This document shows, one piece after another, positions 27,153-36,412 of a stretch of 64,000 bases of DNA. Location: positions 2,103,501 through 2,167,500 of the forward strand of contig NZ_CP030104.1 in the NCBI RefSeq assembly GCF_003269425.1. The letters run 5' to 3'. Under the pieces are notes generated by a model. It ran no database searches, was not told where the DNA came from, and saw nothing but the letters and a program-made list of their open reading frames with translations. Position 1 is the first letter of the stretch; the number at the start of each line of letters is the position of its first letter. The position numbers and the translations under genes are program-made. Origin of the DNA: Flagellimonas maritima (GTDB taxonomy: Bacteria > Bacteroidota > Bacteroidia > Flavobacteriales > Flavobacteriaceae).

Positions 27153-28532
27153 ATGATAAAAAGGTTATATATACTGTGTTCTCTTATCATATTTTGTGGA
27201 TGCTCTAGCAATGGGGAAACTGAAGGGATAGACCCTGTTGAACCACCTATTGACCCTATCGGTCCTATAGTGGAACCGGAGCCTTTACCCGATGAAGAGC
27301 TAATGGATTTGGTCCAAGAAAGCACTTTTAAATATTTCTGGGATTTTGCCGATACCGCTTCTGGTGCCGCAAGAGAACGCTACCACCCATCTGAACCTGG
27401 TTTGGGTGAAGGTACGGTCGCTATTGGAGGAACAGGTTTTGGATTGATGTCGATTTTGGTAGGGATAGAAAGAAACTTCATCGGCAGGGAGGAGGGACTT
27501 CAACGATTACAGCAAATTGTGAACTTTTTGGAAACAGCGGATAGGTTCCGTGGAGCATGGTCACATTGGGTGAACGGAAGTACTGGAAAAGTGATTCCGT
27601 TCAGTCCTTTAGATGATGGGGGAGACTTGGTGGAAACAGCATTCTTGGTTCAAGGGCTAATATGTGTAAAGGAATATTTCAAAAATGGAAACGAAGATGA
27701 GGTGTTATTATCGCAAAAAGTGGATGAGCTCTGGAAGGGAGTAGAGTGGAACTGGTATACACAAAGTCAAAATGTTCTGTATTGGCATTGGAGTCCCCAA
27801 AACGAATTTGACATAAATCTCCAGCTAAAAGGATATAATGAAACCTTGATTACCTATGTTCTTGCTGCAGCATCACCAGATTATAGCATCGAAAAAGAAG
27901 TCTACGATAACGGTTGGGCATCGAACGGAGGTATTGTTTCGTCCAATGTCCAATATGACATACCTATTTTGGTGAATCATCCCGGCTCTCCACAATTTGG
28001 AGGCCCTCTTTTTTGGGCGCATTATTCCTATTTGGGATTAAACCCGAACGGCCTCTCCGATGCCTATGCAGATTATGGGGCAGTTGCTATGAACCATACC
28101 AAAATTAATTATCAATACTGCGTTGAGAATCCTTTGGGGTATCGTGATTATGGACCGGAAACATGGGGGCTAACGGCCAGCTATACCAGAAATGATGATG
28201 GAAGCATAGGATATGCAGCACACAGTCCCGTTAATGACCGTGGCGTAATTTCTCCAACAGCGGCCATAAGTTCAATCCCGTACACTCCGGAAGAATCCCT
28301 GATGGCAATGCAAACATTCTACAGGTTAAAAGATAGGCTTCTGGGACCGGCAGGATTCTACGATGCCTATAGTCCACAAGCTAATTATTGGGTTGCCGAT
28401 GCATACTTGGCAATCGATCAGGGACCACAGATTGTTATGATTGAAAACTACAGGACAGGCCTTTTATGGAATTTGTTTATGCAGAACGAAGATGTCAAAA
28501 ATGGATTGGACAAACTTGGTTTTACCTATTAA
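27153..28532 (+). CDS. GH144-type beta-1,2-glucanase-like lipoprotein, copy 2
   Basis: A 459-residue lipoprotein with lipobox cysteine C17 (IFCGC) and a proline/acid-rich linker (about 27-46) that would hold the enzyme away from the membrane, as in surface-exposed Bacteroidota lipoproteins. The enzyme domain is a diverged paralogue of the upstream gene: YFWDFADTASGAARER, AIGGTGFGLM, DDGGDLVET (154-162), GPLFWAHYSYLGLNP and the closing MIENYRTGLLWNLFM. Two paralogues with different anchoring suggest a surface endo-acting enzyme and a second one of different location or chain-length preference. The gene sits 63 bp after copy 1 and 45 bp before the GH43-like gene. Confidence 0.88.
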   Translation: MIKRLYILCSLIIFCGCSSNGETEGIDPVEPPIDPIGPIVEPEPLPDEELMDLVQESTFKYFWDFADTASGAARERYHPSEPGLGEGTVAIGGTGFGLMSILVGIERNFIGREEGLQRLQQIVNFLETADRFRGAWSHWVNGSTGKVIPFSPLDDGGDLVETAFLVQGLICVKEYFKNGNEDEVLLSQKVDELWKGVEWNWYTQSQNVLYWHWSPQNEFDINLQLKGYNETLITYVLAAASPDYSIEKEVYDNGWASNGGIVSSNVQYDIPILVNHPGSPQFGGPLFWAHYSYLGLNPNGLSDAYADYGAVAMNHTKINYQYCVENPLGYRDYGPETWGLTASYTRNDDGSIGYAAHSPVNDRGVISPTAAISSIPYTPEESLMAMQTFYRLKDRLLGPAGFYDAYSPQANYWVADAYLAIDQGPQIVMIENYRTGLLWNLFMQNEDVKNGLDKLGFTY

Positions 28533-28577
28533 AAAGATTTACAACAATATTGCATTCCGAGTAGAAATATTAACAAC

Positions 28578-30326
28578 ATGAGACTTGAAACAAAAATCCT
28601 AAAGCGACTTAAGCTTAAATTATCTATACTAATTGCTTTGGTAGTTTCAATTTCGCATTTTTCACAGGAAATACCTAAAACCTACTGTAACCCCATTAAT
28701 TTGGATTACACCTATATGATTTATAATGCCCACAAAGATTTGTCCTATCGTTCCGGTGCCGATCCTGCCGTGGTAAGTTTCAAGGATGAATATTACATGT
28801 TCGTGACACGGTCAATGGGATATTGGCATTCAAAAGATATGGATGAATGGGAATTCATCCGTCCAAAGCAATGGTATTTCCAAGGTTCCAATGCTCCGGC
28901 TGCTCACAATTACAGGGATTCCGTTCTATATGTGGCTGGAAATCCATCGGGTTCTATGAGTGTTTTGCACTCGGAAAATCCTAAAAGCGGTGAATGGAAG
29001 GCTACGCCATCTATTTTACATCGCTTACAGGATCCAGCGCTTTTTATCGACGATGATGACCAAGGGTATATCTACTGGGGATCCTCCAACAAATTCCCGA
29101 TAAGGGCGGAGAAACTGGATAAGAACAAAAAATTCCGTCCCTCTAACGAAATACATGAGCTCTTCAATCTGGACCCGGAAAAACACGGTTGGGAACGTTT
29201 TGGCGAAAATCATAAGGACACTATTCTAAGCGGATATATAGAAGGGCCTTGGATGAACAAGTTCAATACTAAATATTACTTGCAATACGGCGCCCCTGGT
29301 ACCGAGTTCGATGTATATGGCGATGGTGTTTATATTGGAGATTCGCCTCTGGGGCCTTTTGATTATGCCCCTAACAATCCCTTCTCCTATAAACCGGGAG
29401 GATTTATCAATGGTGCCGGCCATGGTAGCACGGTTACGGGGCCGGATAACCAGTTATGGCATTTTTCATCTATGGCAGTAAACGTGAACGTGGGTTGGGA
29501 AAGGCGTGTAGGCATGTTCCCGACTTATCTCGATGCAGATGGACTCCTGTACTCCAATACCCGTTTTGGAGATTATCCCCACTATGCTCCATCAACAAAA
29601 GACAAAAAAGGAGAATTTACGGGATGGATGTTACTCTCCTATAAAAAACCCGTAAAGTCATCTTCCCACTCAGAAAAATATCCGGCAAGTCACTTGGTTG
29701 ATGAAAAGGTAAAAACGTTTTGGCTGGCAGAAAATACGGATGACACCCAATGGGTCGAAATCGATTTGGAAAAACCAATGCAGATTCGTGCCGTCCAAAT
29801 AAATTATAACGACTATAAATCGGACATGTATGGTAAAATCCCAGGCTTGTACCATCAGTATACCGTTGAGGCTTCACTCAATGGAAAAGATTGGAAAACC
29901 ATTGTGAATCAAAGTCAGAATAAAAAAGACGTTCCCAATGATTATGTCGCTCTCAAAAATTTAGAAAAAGCGCGCTACATACGCTATAAAAATATTCATG
30001 TGCCAACACCCTATCTGTCCATTTCGGACATCCGTGTTTTCGGCAACGGACAGGGTAAATCGCCAAAAACAGTGAAGAAATTAGCCGTTGAGCGTCATGA
30101 TAAGAGAAGGGGTGCCCTGGTCACTTGGGAAGCGGTCAAAGATGCCCAAGGCTATAATGTGCTCTGGGGTATCGCTCCTAATAAACTATACAGTTCCTGG
30201 CTGGTCTACGGTACAACCGATTTGGAAATAAAGTCGTTGAATACAGATCAAAAATATTACTTCTCTATTGAAGCCTTCAACGAGAACGGAGTTTCCGAAC
30301 AATCAAAAATTGAAATAGTAGAATAA
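28578..30326 (+). CDS. GH43-like glycosidase with discoidin and FN3-type modules
   Basis: A 582-residue exported protein. A signal peptide ends near residue 29. Residues about 35-350 form a five-bladed propeller of the GH43/GH117 clan: D62 in SGADPAVV (base), D152 in LQDPALF (pKa modulator) and E222 in GYIEGPW (acid) are in the expected order. Residues about 360-490 look like an F5/8 type C (CBM32-like) domain, and about 495-582 like a fibronectin type III domain. GH43 enzymes mostly remove arabinose, xylose or galactose. In a beta-glucan operon this suggests side-chain removal or a new specificity. It is tightly spaced before GH3 (13 bp). By eye, base composition rises in G+C here compared with susC. 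Confidence 0.78.
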   Translation: MRLETKILKRLKLKLSILIALVVSISHFSQEIPKTYCNPINLDYTYMIYNAHKDLSYRSGADPAVVSFKDEYYMFVTRSMGYWHSKDMDEWEFIRPKQWYFQGSNAPAAHNYRDSVLYVAGNPSGSMSVLHSENPKSGEWKATPSILHRLQDPALFIDDDDQGYIYWGSSNKFPIRAEKLDKNKKFRPSNEIHELFNLDPEKHGWERFGENHKDTILSGYIEGPWMNKFNTKYYLQYGAPGTEFDVYGDGVYIGDSPLGPFDYAPNNPFSYKPGGFINGAGHGSTVTGPDNQLWHFSSMAVNVNVGWERRVGMFPTYLDADGLLYSNTRFGDYPHYAPSTKDKKGEFTGWMLLSYKKPVKSSSHSEKYPASHLVDEKVKTFWLAENTDDTQWVEIDLEKPMQIRAVQINYNDYKSDMYGKIPGLYHQYTVEASLNGKDWKTIVNQSQNKKDVPNDYVALKNLEKARYIRYKNIHVPTPYLSISDIRVFGNGQGKSPKTVKKLAVERHDKRRGALVTWEAVKDAQGYNVLWGIAPNKLYSSWLVYGTTDLEIKSLNTDQKYYFSIEAFNENGVSEQSKIEIVE

Positions 30327-30339
30327 TAATCGAATACAC

Positions 30340-32616
30340 ATGAAAAATCAAAAGCCTACTTATATTGTACAGGTCTTTATCTTCCTCTTCAATGCAGTAT
30401 TGATACAGGCCCAAGAGACCATTCCTCAAGTTGAGGAATTGTTGGATAAAATGACCTTGGAAGAAAAAATAGGGCAACTGAATTTATTGACCCCTGGTGG
30501 AGGCGTTGCCACGGGTTCCGTAGTGAGTAAAAACGTGGAAGAAAAAATAAATGCGGGGCAGGTCGGTGGCCTGTTCGGAGTTTCGGGTCCGGAGCGGGTG
30601 CGGGTTGCACAAGAACTTGCCGTGAACAATACCCGTTTAAAAATACCACTGCTCTTTGGTTCCGATGTTATCCATGGGTATAAAACCACCTTTCCGATTC
30701 CGTTGGGACTTTCAAGCAGTTGGGATATGGACTTGATAAAAAAAGTGGCACGTATTTCCGCTACCGAAGCTACCGCGGATGGCATCAATTGGAATTTTTC
30801 ACCTATGGTGGATATTGCCAGGGACCCTCGTTGGGGACGTATCGCCGAAGGAGCTGGAGAAGACCCGTTTTTGGGTTCGGCCATCGCCAAAACTATGGTA
30901 GAAGGGTATCAGGGCGAAGATATTACGGACCCGAATACCATGCTGGCCTGTGTAAAACATTTTGCGCTCTACGGTGCTTCCGAAGCGGGACGCGATTACC
31001 ATACCGTCGATATGAGCAGAACCAGAATGTTCAACCAATACCTTCCTCCCTATAAAGCGGCGATAGACGCTGGAGTAGCTACGGTGATGAGTTCTTTCAA
31101 TGATGTGGATGGCGTACCTGCCTCGGGAAACAAATGGCTGCTCACCGATTTGCTCAGGGAACGATGGGGCTTTAATGGAATGGTAGTTTCTGATTATACC
31201 TCCGTGAACGAAATGATCGCTCATGGTCTTGGCGATTTACAGCAAGTATCGGCTTTGGCATTAAAAGCGGGATTGGATATGGATATGGTAGGAGAAGGTT
31301 TTCTGACTACCTTAAAAAGGTCGTATGATGAAGGAAAAGTGACCGAACCTGAAATCACGAATGCCTGTAGACGTGTTTTGGAAGCCAAGCACAAACTGGG
31401 ACTGTTCGAAGACCCTTACCGATACCTTGATGAAAAAAGACCAAAGAAGGATATTTTGACTCCCGAAAACAGACAATCAGCAAGGGAAATCGCGGCGCGT
31501 TCGTTCGTGCTGTTCAAAAACCACAATCAGATTTTACCTTTAAAAAAAGACGTAAAGATTGCATTGGTCGGGCCTTTGGCGGACAGTCGAAACAATATGC
31601 TGGGTACATGGGCGCCTACGGGGGACACAAAATTGGCGATCACTATTTTAGAGGGTTTTAAAAATGTGGTGCCCAATGCGAAGATAACCTATGCCAAAGG
31701 AGCAAATATTTCCAACGACAAGGAGTTGGCAAATAGGGTGAATGTTTTTGGCCCAAGGATTGAAATCGATAAAAAGGCTCCCGAAAAATTACTGCAAGAA
31801 GCAATGGAAGCTGCCAATAGTGCCGATATTATCGTTGCCGTTGTGGGCGAAGCTACTGAAATGAGCGGTGAAGCGGCAAGCCGTACTGATATTTCGATTC
31901 CCGAAAGCCAGAAAAAAATGATCAGGGAACTGGTCACAACGGGAAAGCCATTGGTACTGGTACTGATGAGCGGAAGGCCGTTGACCATTCTGGAAGAGTT
32001 CAATATGCCCGTATCAATTTTACAGGTATGGCATCCTGGTGTAGAAGCGGGGAATGCAATTGCGGACGTTATATTCGGGAATTACAATCCATCTGGAAAA
32101 CTGACCGCTACCTGGCCCAGGAACGTTGGACAGATTCCTATTTACCATAGTGTCAAAAATACAGGCAGACCTGCGCCAAAAGATAAATTTGAAAAATTCA
32201 AATCGAATTACCTGGATGTGGAAAATACGCCTTTGCTTCCTTTTGGATACGGTCTAAGCTATACATCGTTCGAGTACTCGGATTTAGTCTTGGACAAAAC
32301 TGAAATTGGGCAGAATGAATCGATAAGCGCAACCGTTTCATTGACCAATGTTGGTAATTATGATGGCGAAGAAGTGGTGCAATTATACCTTAGGGATATG
32401 GAACGGAGTATAACACCACCAATACGGGAATTAAAAGGGTTTCAGAAAGTTTTTTTAAAGAAAGGTGAAAGTAAGAAGGTGACCATTAAGGTATCGGCAG
32501 AGGATTTAAAGTTCTATAATGGTAATCTGGAATTTGTTTCGGAACCTGGGGATTTTGAAGTCTATGTAGGAACGGATTCAAATGCATCATTAAAAGCATC
32601 CTTCATAGTAAAATAA
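30340..32616 (+). CDS. bglX: GH3 beta-glucosidase (locus 1)
   Basis: A 758-residue exported enzyme with a signal peptide (1-24). The N-terminal TIM-barrel domain carries RDPRWGRIAEGAGEDP (161-176), the KHF motif at K206-H207 and nucleophile D285 in MVVSDYTS. The alpha/beta sandwich domain and a C-terminal fibronectin-III-like domain follow, as in BglX. It probably releases glucose from sophoro-oligosaccharides made by the GH144 enzymes in the periplasm; GH3 members with beta-1,2 specificity are known. It closes the tight susC-to-GH3 block. Its TAA stop codon is the first three bases of repeat element A. The nucleophile motif has SDY instead of the common SDW. Confidence 0.93.
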   Translation: MKNQKPTYIVQVFIFLFNAVLIQAQETIPQVEELLDKMTLEEKIGQLNLLTPGGGVATGSVVSKNVEEKINAGQVGGLFGVSGPERVRVAQELAVNNTRLKIPLLFGSDVIHGYKTTFPIPLGLSSSWDMDLIKKVARISATEATADGINWNFSPMVDIARDPRWGRIAEGAGEDPFLGSAIAKTMVEGYQGEDITDPNTMLACVKHFALYGASEAGRDYHTVDMSRTRMFNQYLPPYKAAIDAGVATVMSSFNDVDGVPASGNKWLLTDLLRERWGFNGMVVSDYTSVNEMIAHGLGDLQQVSALALKAGLDMDMVGEGFLTTLKRSYDEGKVTEPEITNACRRVLEAKHKLGLFEDPYRYLDEKRPKKDILTPENRQSAREIAARSFVLFKNHNQILPLKKDVKIALVGPLADSRNNMLGTWAPTGDTKLAITILEGFKNVVPNAKITYAKGANISNDKELANRVNVFGPRIEIDKKAPEKLLQEAMEAANSADIIVAVVGEATEMSGEAASRTDISIPESQKKMIRELVTTGKPLVLVLMSGRPLTILEEFNMPVSILQVWHPGVEAGNAIADVIFGNYNPSGKLTATWPRNVGQIPIYHSVKNTGRPAPKDKFEKFKSNYLDVENTPLLPFGYGLSYTSFEYSDLVLDKTEIGQNESISATVSLTNVGNYDGEEVVQLYLRDMERSITPPIRELKGFQKVFLKKGESKKVTIKVSAEDLKFYNGNLEFVSEPGDFEVYVGTDSNASLKASFIVK

Positions 32617-32792
32617 CGTGAGTTCGATATAAAATGATAACGAAATGTGGACGAAAGTCATTGAATATGGTGGCAGCCACTTCGAGCGCAGTCGAGAAGT
32701 TCGTATGATTTGATTTTACCAACTGGTCTCGACCTGACAAAATCAGTTTGAAGAGGACTGTCAAACACATAAAATTTGAATCATATCGAACT
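32614..32792. mobile_element. MITE-like repeat element, copy A
   Basis: About 180 bp, beginning TAACGTGAGTTCGATAT at 32614 and ending with ATATCGAACT at 32783-32792. The 10-bp ends AGTTCGATAT (32621-32630) and ATATCGAACT are perfect inverted repeats. Inside is a partly palindromic core TTCGAGCGCAGTCGAGAA (32681-32698). It shares colinear blocks with copy B at 36184: ATATGGTGGC, GTCGAGA, TTTGATTTT, CTGGTCTC, ACCTGA and AAAATTTGA. There is no reading frame inside. It supplies the stop codon of the GH3 gene and ends 18 bp before the esterase gene. Confidence 0.7.
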
Positions 32793-32810
32793 TTTTAAAT
32801 AAGAGAATTT

Positions 32811-33716
32811 ATGCAATTTAGAATTTTTGGTATTCTCATAGCACTTTTCAGTTCCATCGCAACAATGGCTCAAACACGTTATATAGATGCTGTTTTTTCT
32901 AAAATAGAGACAAAGACTTATACCTATTCAGACACATTACAACTAGATGTTTATACTTCAAAAAAAGATAAAATAGATAGTAGGCCACTCATCTTATTGG
33001 TACATGGAGGAGGGTTCGGCAGTGGAAAACGGGACAATCCATTGGAGAAAAAATTCTGTACCAAAATGGCTGGGAAAGGCTATGTTGTAGCATCCATGAG
33101 CTATCGGCTTTTAAGAAAGAATAATGGCTTTGGGTGTACGGTTCCTGCCCGTGAAAAAATAGAGACCTTTCTAACGGCTACAGAGGATATTCTGAAAGCT
33201 GCCGATTTCTTGGTAAAAAACGCCATAGACCTAAGGGTGGACCCAAATACTATAATTCTTGCCGGAAGCAGCGCTGGAGCCGAAGCGGTCCTGAATACGG
33301 TTTTTATGAAAAACCAATATCGGTTTAAAAAATTGCCTTATGGGGAAATTGGTTTTTCCGGGGTGATTTCCTTTTCTGGAGCTGTTGTGGATTCAGAATA
33401 TATTTCAAGCGAAACAGCACTGCCATCGATGTTCTTTCACGGAAAGAAAGATAAGCTTGTTCCTTTTGCTACCGCACCGCATCATTATTGCGACCCTGAT
33501 AAACTAGGTTATTTAATGCTCGATGGCCCCGAAAGTATCGTCAAAAAGTTGGAGGATTTAAATACTTCATATCTATTGGCGGTTGACCCAATTGGTAATC
33601 ATGATTGGGCCAATTTGGCTTATGGATACACGGATATCATAGCAGAATTTATAGAAAAAACAATTATCAAGAGAAGAATGGTTCAAACAAAAATGGAAAT
33701 CAGAAGAAACCAATGA
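32811..33716 (+). CDS. Exported alpha/beta-hydrolase esterase
   Basis: A 301-residue protein with a signal peptide (1-20). It is an alpha/beta hydrolase with HGGG oxyanion motif (65-68), nucleophile S154 in GSSAG, an acid candidate in HGKKDKLVPF and a C-terminal histidine in IGNHDW. This fits carbohydrate or feruloyl/acetyl esterases of the BD-FAE/lipase type. In this setting it may remove acyl groups from a glycan before depolymerisation. It is the first gene of a trio with 4-bp overlaps (ATGA at 33713-33716 with the sulfatase), lying between two repeat elements. The start ATG is 18 bp after element A, so its promoter must be inside or upstream of that element. Confidence 0.87.
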   Translation: MQFRIFGILIALFSSIATMAQTRYIDAVFSKIETKTYTYSDTLQLDVYTSKKDKIDSRPLILLVHGGGFGSGKRDNPLEKKFCTKMAGKGYVVASMSYRLLRKNNGFGCTVPAREKIETFLTATEDILKAADFLVKNAIDLRVDPNTIILAGSSAGAEAVLNTVFMKNQYRFKKLPYGEIGFSGVISFSGAVVDSEYISSETALPSMFFHGKKDKLVPFATAPHHYCDPDKLGYLMLDGPESIVKKLEDLNTSYLLAVDPIGNHDWANLAYGYTDIIAEFIEKTIIKRRMVQTKMEIRRNQ

Positions 33717-35353
33717 AAAAGTACAATAGATTAGTATTGTCGATGATATGCACATTAGTTGTAGTAGGATGCAAAAGCAAGGCAACTGAGGAAGAAACTG
33801 TAACGGAACCCCCAAATATTCTGTTCATCATGGCAGATGACCATGCGCTTCAGGCCATCAGTGCATACGGTCATGAGCTAAGCAAATTGGCACCCACGCC
33901 CAACATTGACAGAATTGCAAAAAACGGGGCTATTTTTAAAAATAATTCCTGTACCAATTCCATCTGTGGACCCAGCCGAGCGGTCATTTTAACGGGAAAG
34001 CACAATCACATCAATGGTTTTAGACAGAACGGGGAGCGTTTTGATGGAAGCCAGCCAACCTTGCCCAAACTATTGAAAAAAGCGGGATATGAAACCGCAA
34101 TCACTGGAAAATGGCACTTACACGGCAATCCAGAAGGATTTGATTATGCTAGAATACTAGTTGACCAAGGAAATTATTACAATCCCGATTTTATAGAAAA
34201 TGGAGACACAACCCGAATTGAAGGCTATGCAACAGATATTATAACGGACGATGCCTTGGATTGGTTGCAGCATAAACGAACGGACAGCCTACCGTTTTTT
34301 TTGATGGTACATCACAAAGCGCCGCACAGGAACTGGATGCCAGCGCTGAGGCATGTCAACACATACGATTCCGTACAGTTTCCGTTGCCGGATACCTATT
34401 TCCCCGATTTTACGGATCAACAGGCCGCCAAAGAACAACAACAGACCATTTATGAGGACATGTACGAGGGCCATGATTTAAAAATGACTTTGGAATACGG
34501 CAGCACCGAACTGGCACACAATCCTTGGACCACCGATTTTGAACGGATGTCCCCAGAACAGCGCAAGCAATGGGATGAAGCTTATCTGCCAAAAAACAAC
34601 GCTTTTCATAAGGCTGATTTAAAAGGGAAAGAGCTGGCCGAATGGAAGGGACAACGCTATCTTCAGGATTATTTAGCGACCATTGCAGCTGTGGATGAAG
34701 GCGTAGGCAGGATTTTGGATTATTTGGAAGCGAATGGACTGGACAAGAATACGCTGGTGGTCTACACTTCCGATCAAGGATTTTATCTCGGTGAAAACGG
34801 ATGGTTCGACAAACGTTTTATGTACGAAGAATCTATGGGGATGCCTTTGGTGATGCAATTGCCAAATAGTATTGAACCAGGTACCGAAGTGGAGGCCCTT
34901 ACCCAAAACTTGGATTTTGCCCAGACCTTTTTGGATTTTGCCAATGCTTCTGAACTTACAAGTGAGATGCAGGGCGAATCATTTAAAGGTCTATTGGATG
35001 GCAGTATGAAAGAAGAGGATTTTAGGGATGTGGTCTATTACCACTATTACGATTATCCAGCCTTCCACATGGTCAAAAAACAGTATGGTATACGAACAAA
35101 ACGTTACAAATTTATACATTTTTATGATGATATAGATACCTGGGAGTTTTACGATTTGGATAAAGACCCAAAAGAATTGAGTAACTTGATTGATGCGGAA
35201 TCTTATGCCAAGGTGATTGATGAAATGCATGAAAAATTGGACAGCGTACAGGAACTTTATAAGGTAACCGAAAAAGAATTTGAGAAGGTTTCCAAAGAAA
35301 AAGTGGACAGGGCCTACGAGGCTTTTGATAGATTACGCGGTAAAACAAAATGA
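33713..35353 (+). CDS. Family S1 sulfatase lipoprotein
   Basis: A 546-residue lipoprotein with lipobox C20 (VVVGC). I chose the ATG at 33713, which overlaps the esterase stop (ATGA) and gives a proper lipoprotein signal; the frame is open further upstream but without such a signal. The formylglycine motif is C85-G-P-S-R89. Calcium ligands lie in IMADDHALQAIS (D42, D43), and the GKWHLHG and TSDQGFYLGENGW motifs are present. It removes sulfate esters from glycans at the surface or periplasm once the cysteine is converted by a maturation enzyme, which is not encoded in this window. The start of the domain resembles N-acetylglucosamine-6-sulfatase-type (S1_11) sequences, but subfamily is uncertain. 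It overlaps the next gene by 4 bp. Confidence 0.93.
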   Translation: MKKYNRLVLSMICTLVVVGCKSKATEEETVTEPPNILFIMADDHALQAISAYGHELSKLAPTPNIDRIAKNGAIFKNNSCTNSICGPSRAVILTGKHNHINGFRQNGERFDGSQPTLPKLLKKAGYETAITGKWHLHGNPEGFDYARILVDQGNYYNPDFIENGDTTRIEGYATDIITDDALDWLQHKRTDSLPFFLMVHHKAPHRNWMPALRHVNTYDSVQFPLPDTYFPDFTDQQAAKEQQQTIYEDMYEGHDLKMTLEYGSTELAHNPWTTDFERMSPEQRKQWDEAYLPKNNAFHKADLKGKELAEWKGQRYLQDYLATIAAVDEGVGRILDYLEANGLDKNTLVVYTSDQGFYLGENGWFDKRFMYEESMGMPLVMQLPNSIEPGTEVEALTQNLDFAQTFLDFANASELTSEMQGESFKGLLDGSMKEEDFRDVVYYHYYDYPAFHMVKKQYGIRTKRYKFIHFYDDIDTWEFYDLDKDPKELSNLIDAESYAKVIDEMHEKLDSVQELYKVTEKEFEKVSKEKVDRAYEAFDRLRGKTK

Positions 35354-36186
35354 TGGAAAGAATAGCTACTCTGTGTATACTCTTTATTTCACAATTCGTT
35401 TGTGGGCAGCAACTAGATGTGCTCACGTACAATATCAAGTATGATAATCCGAAGGATAGTGTAAACGGTTGGGACCAAAGAAAGGACTTTCTTATTTCAC
35501 AACTTAATTTTTATGCACCAGATGTCTTTGGGACACAAGAAGGACTTATCCACCAGCTTGAGGATATCAAGAATGGACTCGAGGATTATTCTTTCGTGGG
35601 TGTTGGACGTGATGAGGGTAACGGTGAAGGGGAGTTTTGCGCAATATTCTATAACCAAAATAAGATAGAACTAGTAGAAGAAAGTACATTTTGGCTGTCG
35701 ACCACACCCCAAAAACCTTCAAAGGGTTGGGATGCCGCTATAAAACGTATTTGTACCTACGGAAAATTTAAAAGTAAGGAAAACGGAAAGGAGTTTTTTG
35801 TATTCAACACGCATTTTGACCATGTTGGAACTCGGGCACGGGAAGAAAGTGCTAAATTAATTCTGAAGCAACTAAAAGAGTTTAATACAAAACAACTTCC
35901 AACTATCTTGATGGGGGATTTTAATTTGGAAACTACAAGTGTGGGTATACAGCTCCTTTTGGAAGAATTACAGGATACCCATATAGCGGCTGGAAAAAAT
36001 GCCCACGGACCCAAAGGTACATTTAACGGATTTGATTTTGCCAAACCCGTTACGCGCAGAATAGATTTTATTTTCACGGATACCAATAGTTTTGAGGTAT
36101 TAAAAAGTGCTATTTTGAGCGATTCCAAGGATTGCAAGTATCCTTCGGACCATTTACCGGTTTATGCCAGGTTACGGTTAGAGTAA
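35350..36186 (+). CDS. Secreted EEP-family phosphodiesterase/phosphatase, copy 1
   Basis: A 278-residue protein with a short signal peptide (1-19). It has the full endonuclease/exonuclease/phosphatase (DNase I-like) active site: N28 (LTYNIKYD), E64 (GTQE), H155/D157 (NTHFDH), D190/N192 (MGDFN) and the final SDH at 266-268. Exported members of this family cleave phosphodiesters or phosphomonoesters. In glycan loci the substrate is not established. It overlaps the sulfatase by 4 bp, so it works with it. A homologue lies in locus 2 (57818-58660), again beside GH3, suggesting a role in glycan breakdown, for instance removing phosphate-linked substituents. Its stop codon forms the start of repeat element B. 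Confidence 0.9.
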   Translation: MMERIATLCILFISQFVCGQQLDVLTYNIKYDNPKDSVNGWDQRKDFLISQLNFYAPDVFGTQEGLIHQLEDIKNGLEDYSFVGVGRDEGNGEGEFCAIFYNQNKIELVEESTFWLSTTPQKPSKGWDAAIKRICTYGKFKSKENGKEFFVFNTHFDHVGTRAREESAKLILKQLKEFNTKQLPTILMGDFNLETTSVGIQLLLEELQDTHIAAGKNAHGPKGTFNGFDFAKPVTRRIDFIFTDTNSFEVLKSAILSDSKDCKYPSDHLPVYARLRLE

Positions 36187-36362
36187 CACGAGGTAATAGT
36201 AACGTATTGTAAACGAATGTGACTAAATATGGTGGCCGTCACTTCAAGCATAGTCGAGACGCCTATATGGTTTGATTTTTCAAGCTGGTCTCAACCTGAA
36301 ATACTTCTATAAAAAATTGAAAATAAGTACTAAAATTTGATTCTTACGTCAAACTCACGTAA
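36184..36362. mobile_element. MITE-like repeat element, copy B
   Basis: About 179 bp, related to copy A (32614-32792). It begins TAACACGAGG with the stop codon of the upstream gene and ends near TCAAACTCACGTAA (36349-36362). That end is the inverted form of copy A's start (TAACGTGAGTTCGAT). Blocks ATATGGTGGC (36227), GTCGAGA (36253), TTTGATTTT (36271), CTGGTCTC (36285) and AAAATTTGA (36332) occur in the same order and spacing as in copy A. It has no reading frame. Confidence 0.68.
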
Positions 36363-36412
36363 AAGTAATTTTTAAGATAATTAATGAAACATAATTCTCA
36401 ATTCCAAAGCAA

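Noticed and set aside
30389..31224. Minus-strand open frames inside the GH3 gene
   Set aside because: Shadow frames created by the codon bias of a strong coding gene, with no independent support.
33605..33712. Longer N-terminus for the sulfatase
   Set aside because: The frame is open upstream inside the esterase gene, but only ATG 33713 gives a lipoprotein signal and the usual ATGA overlap.
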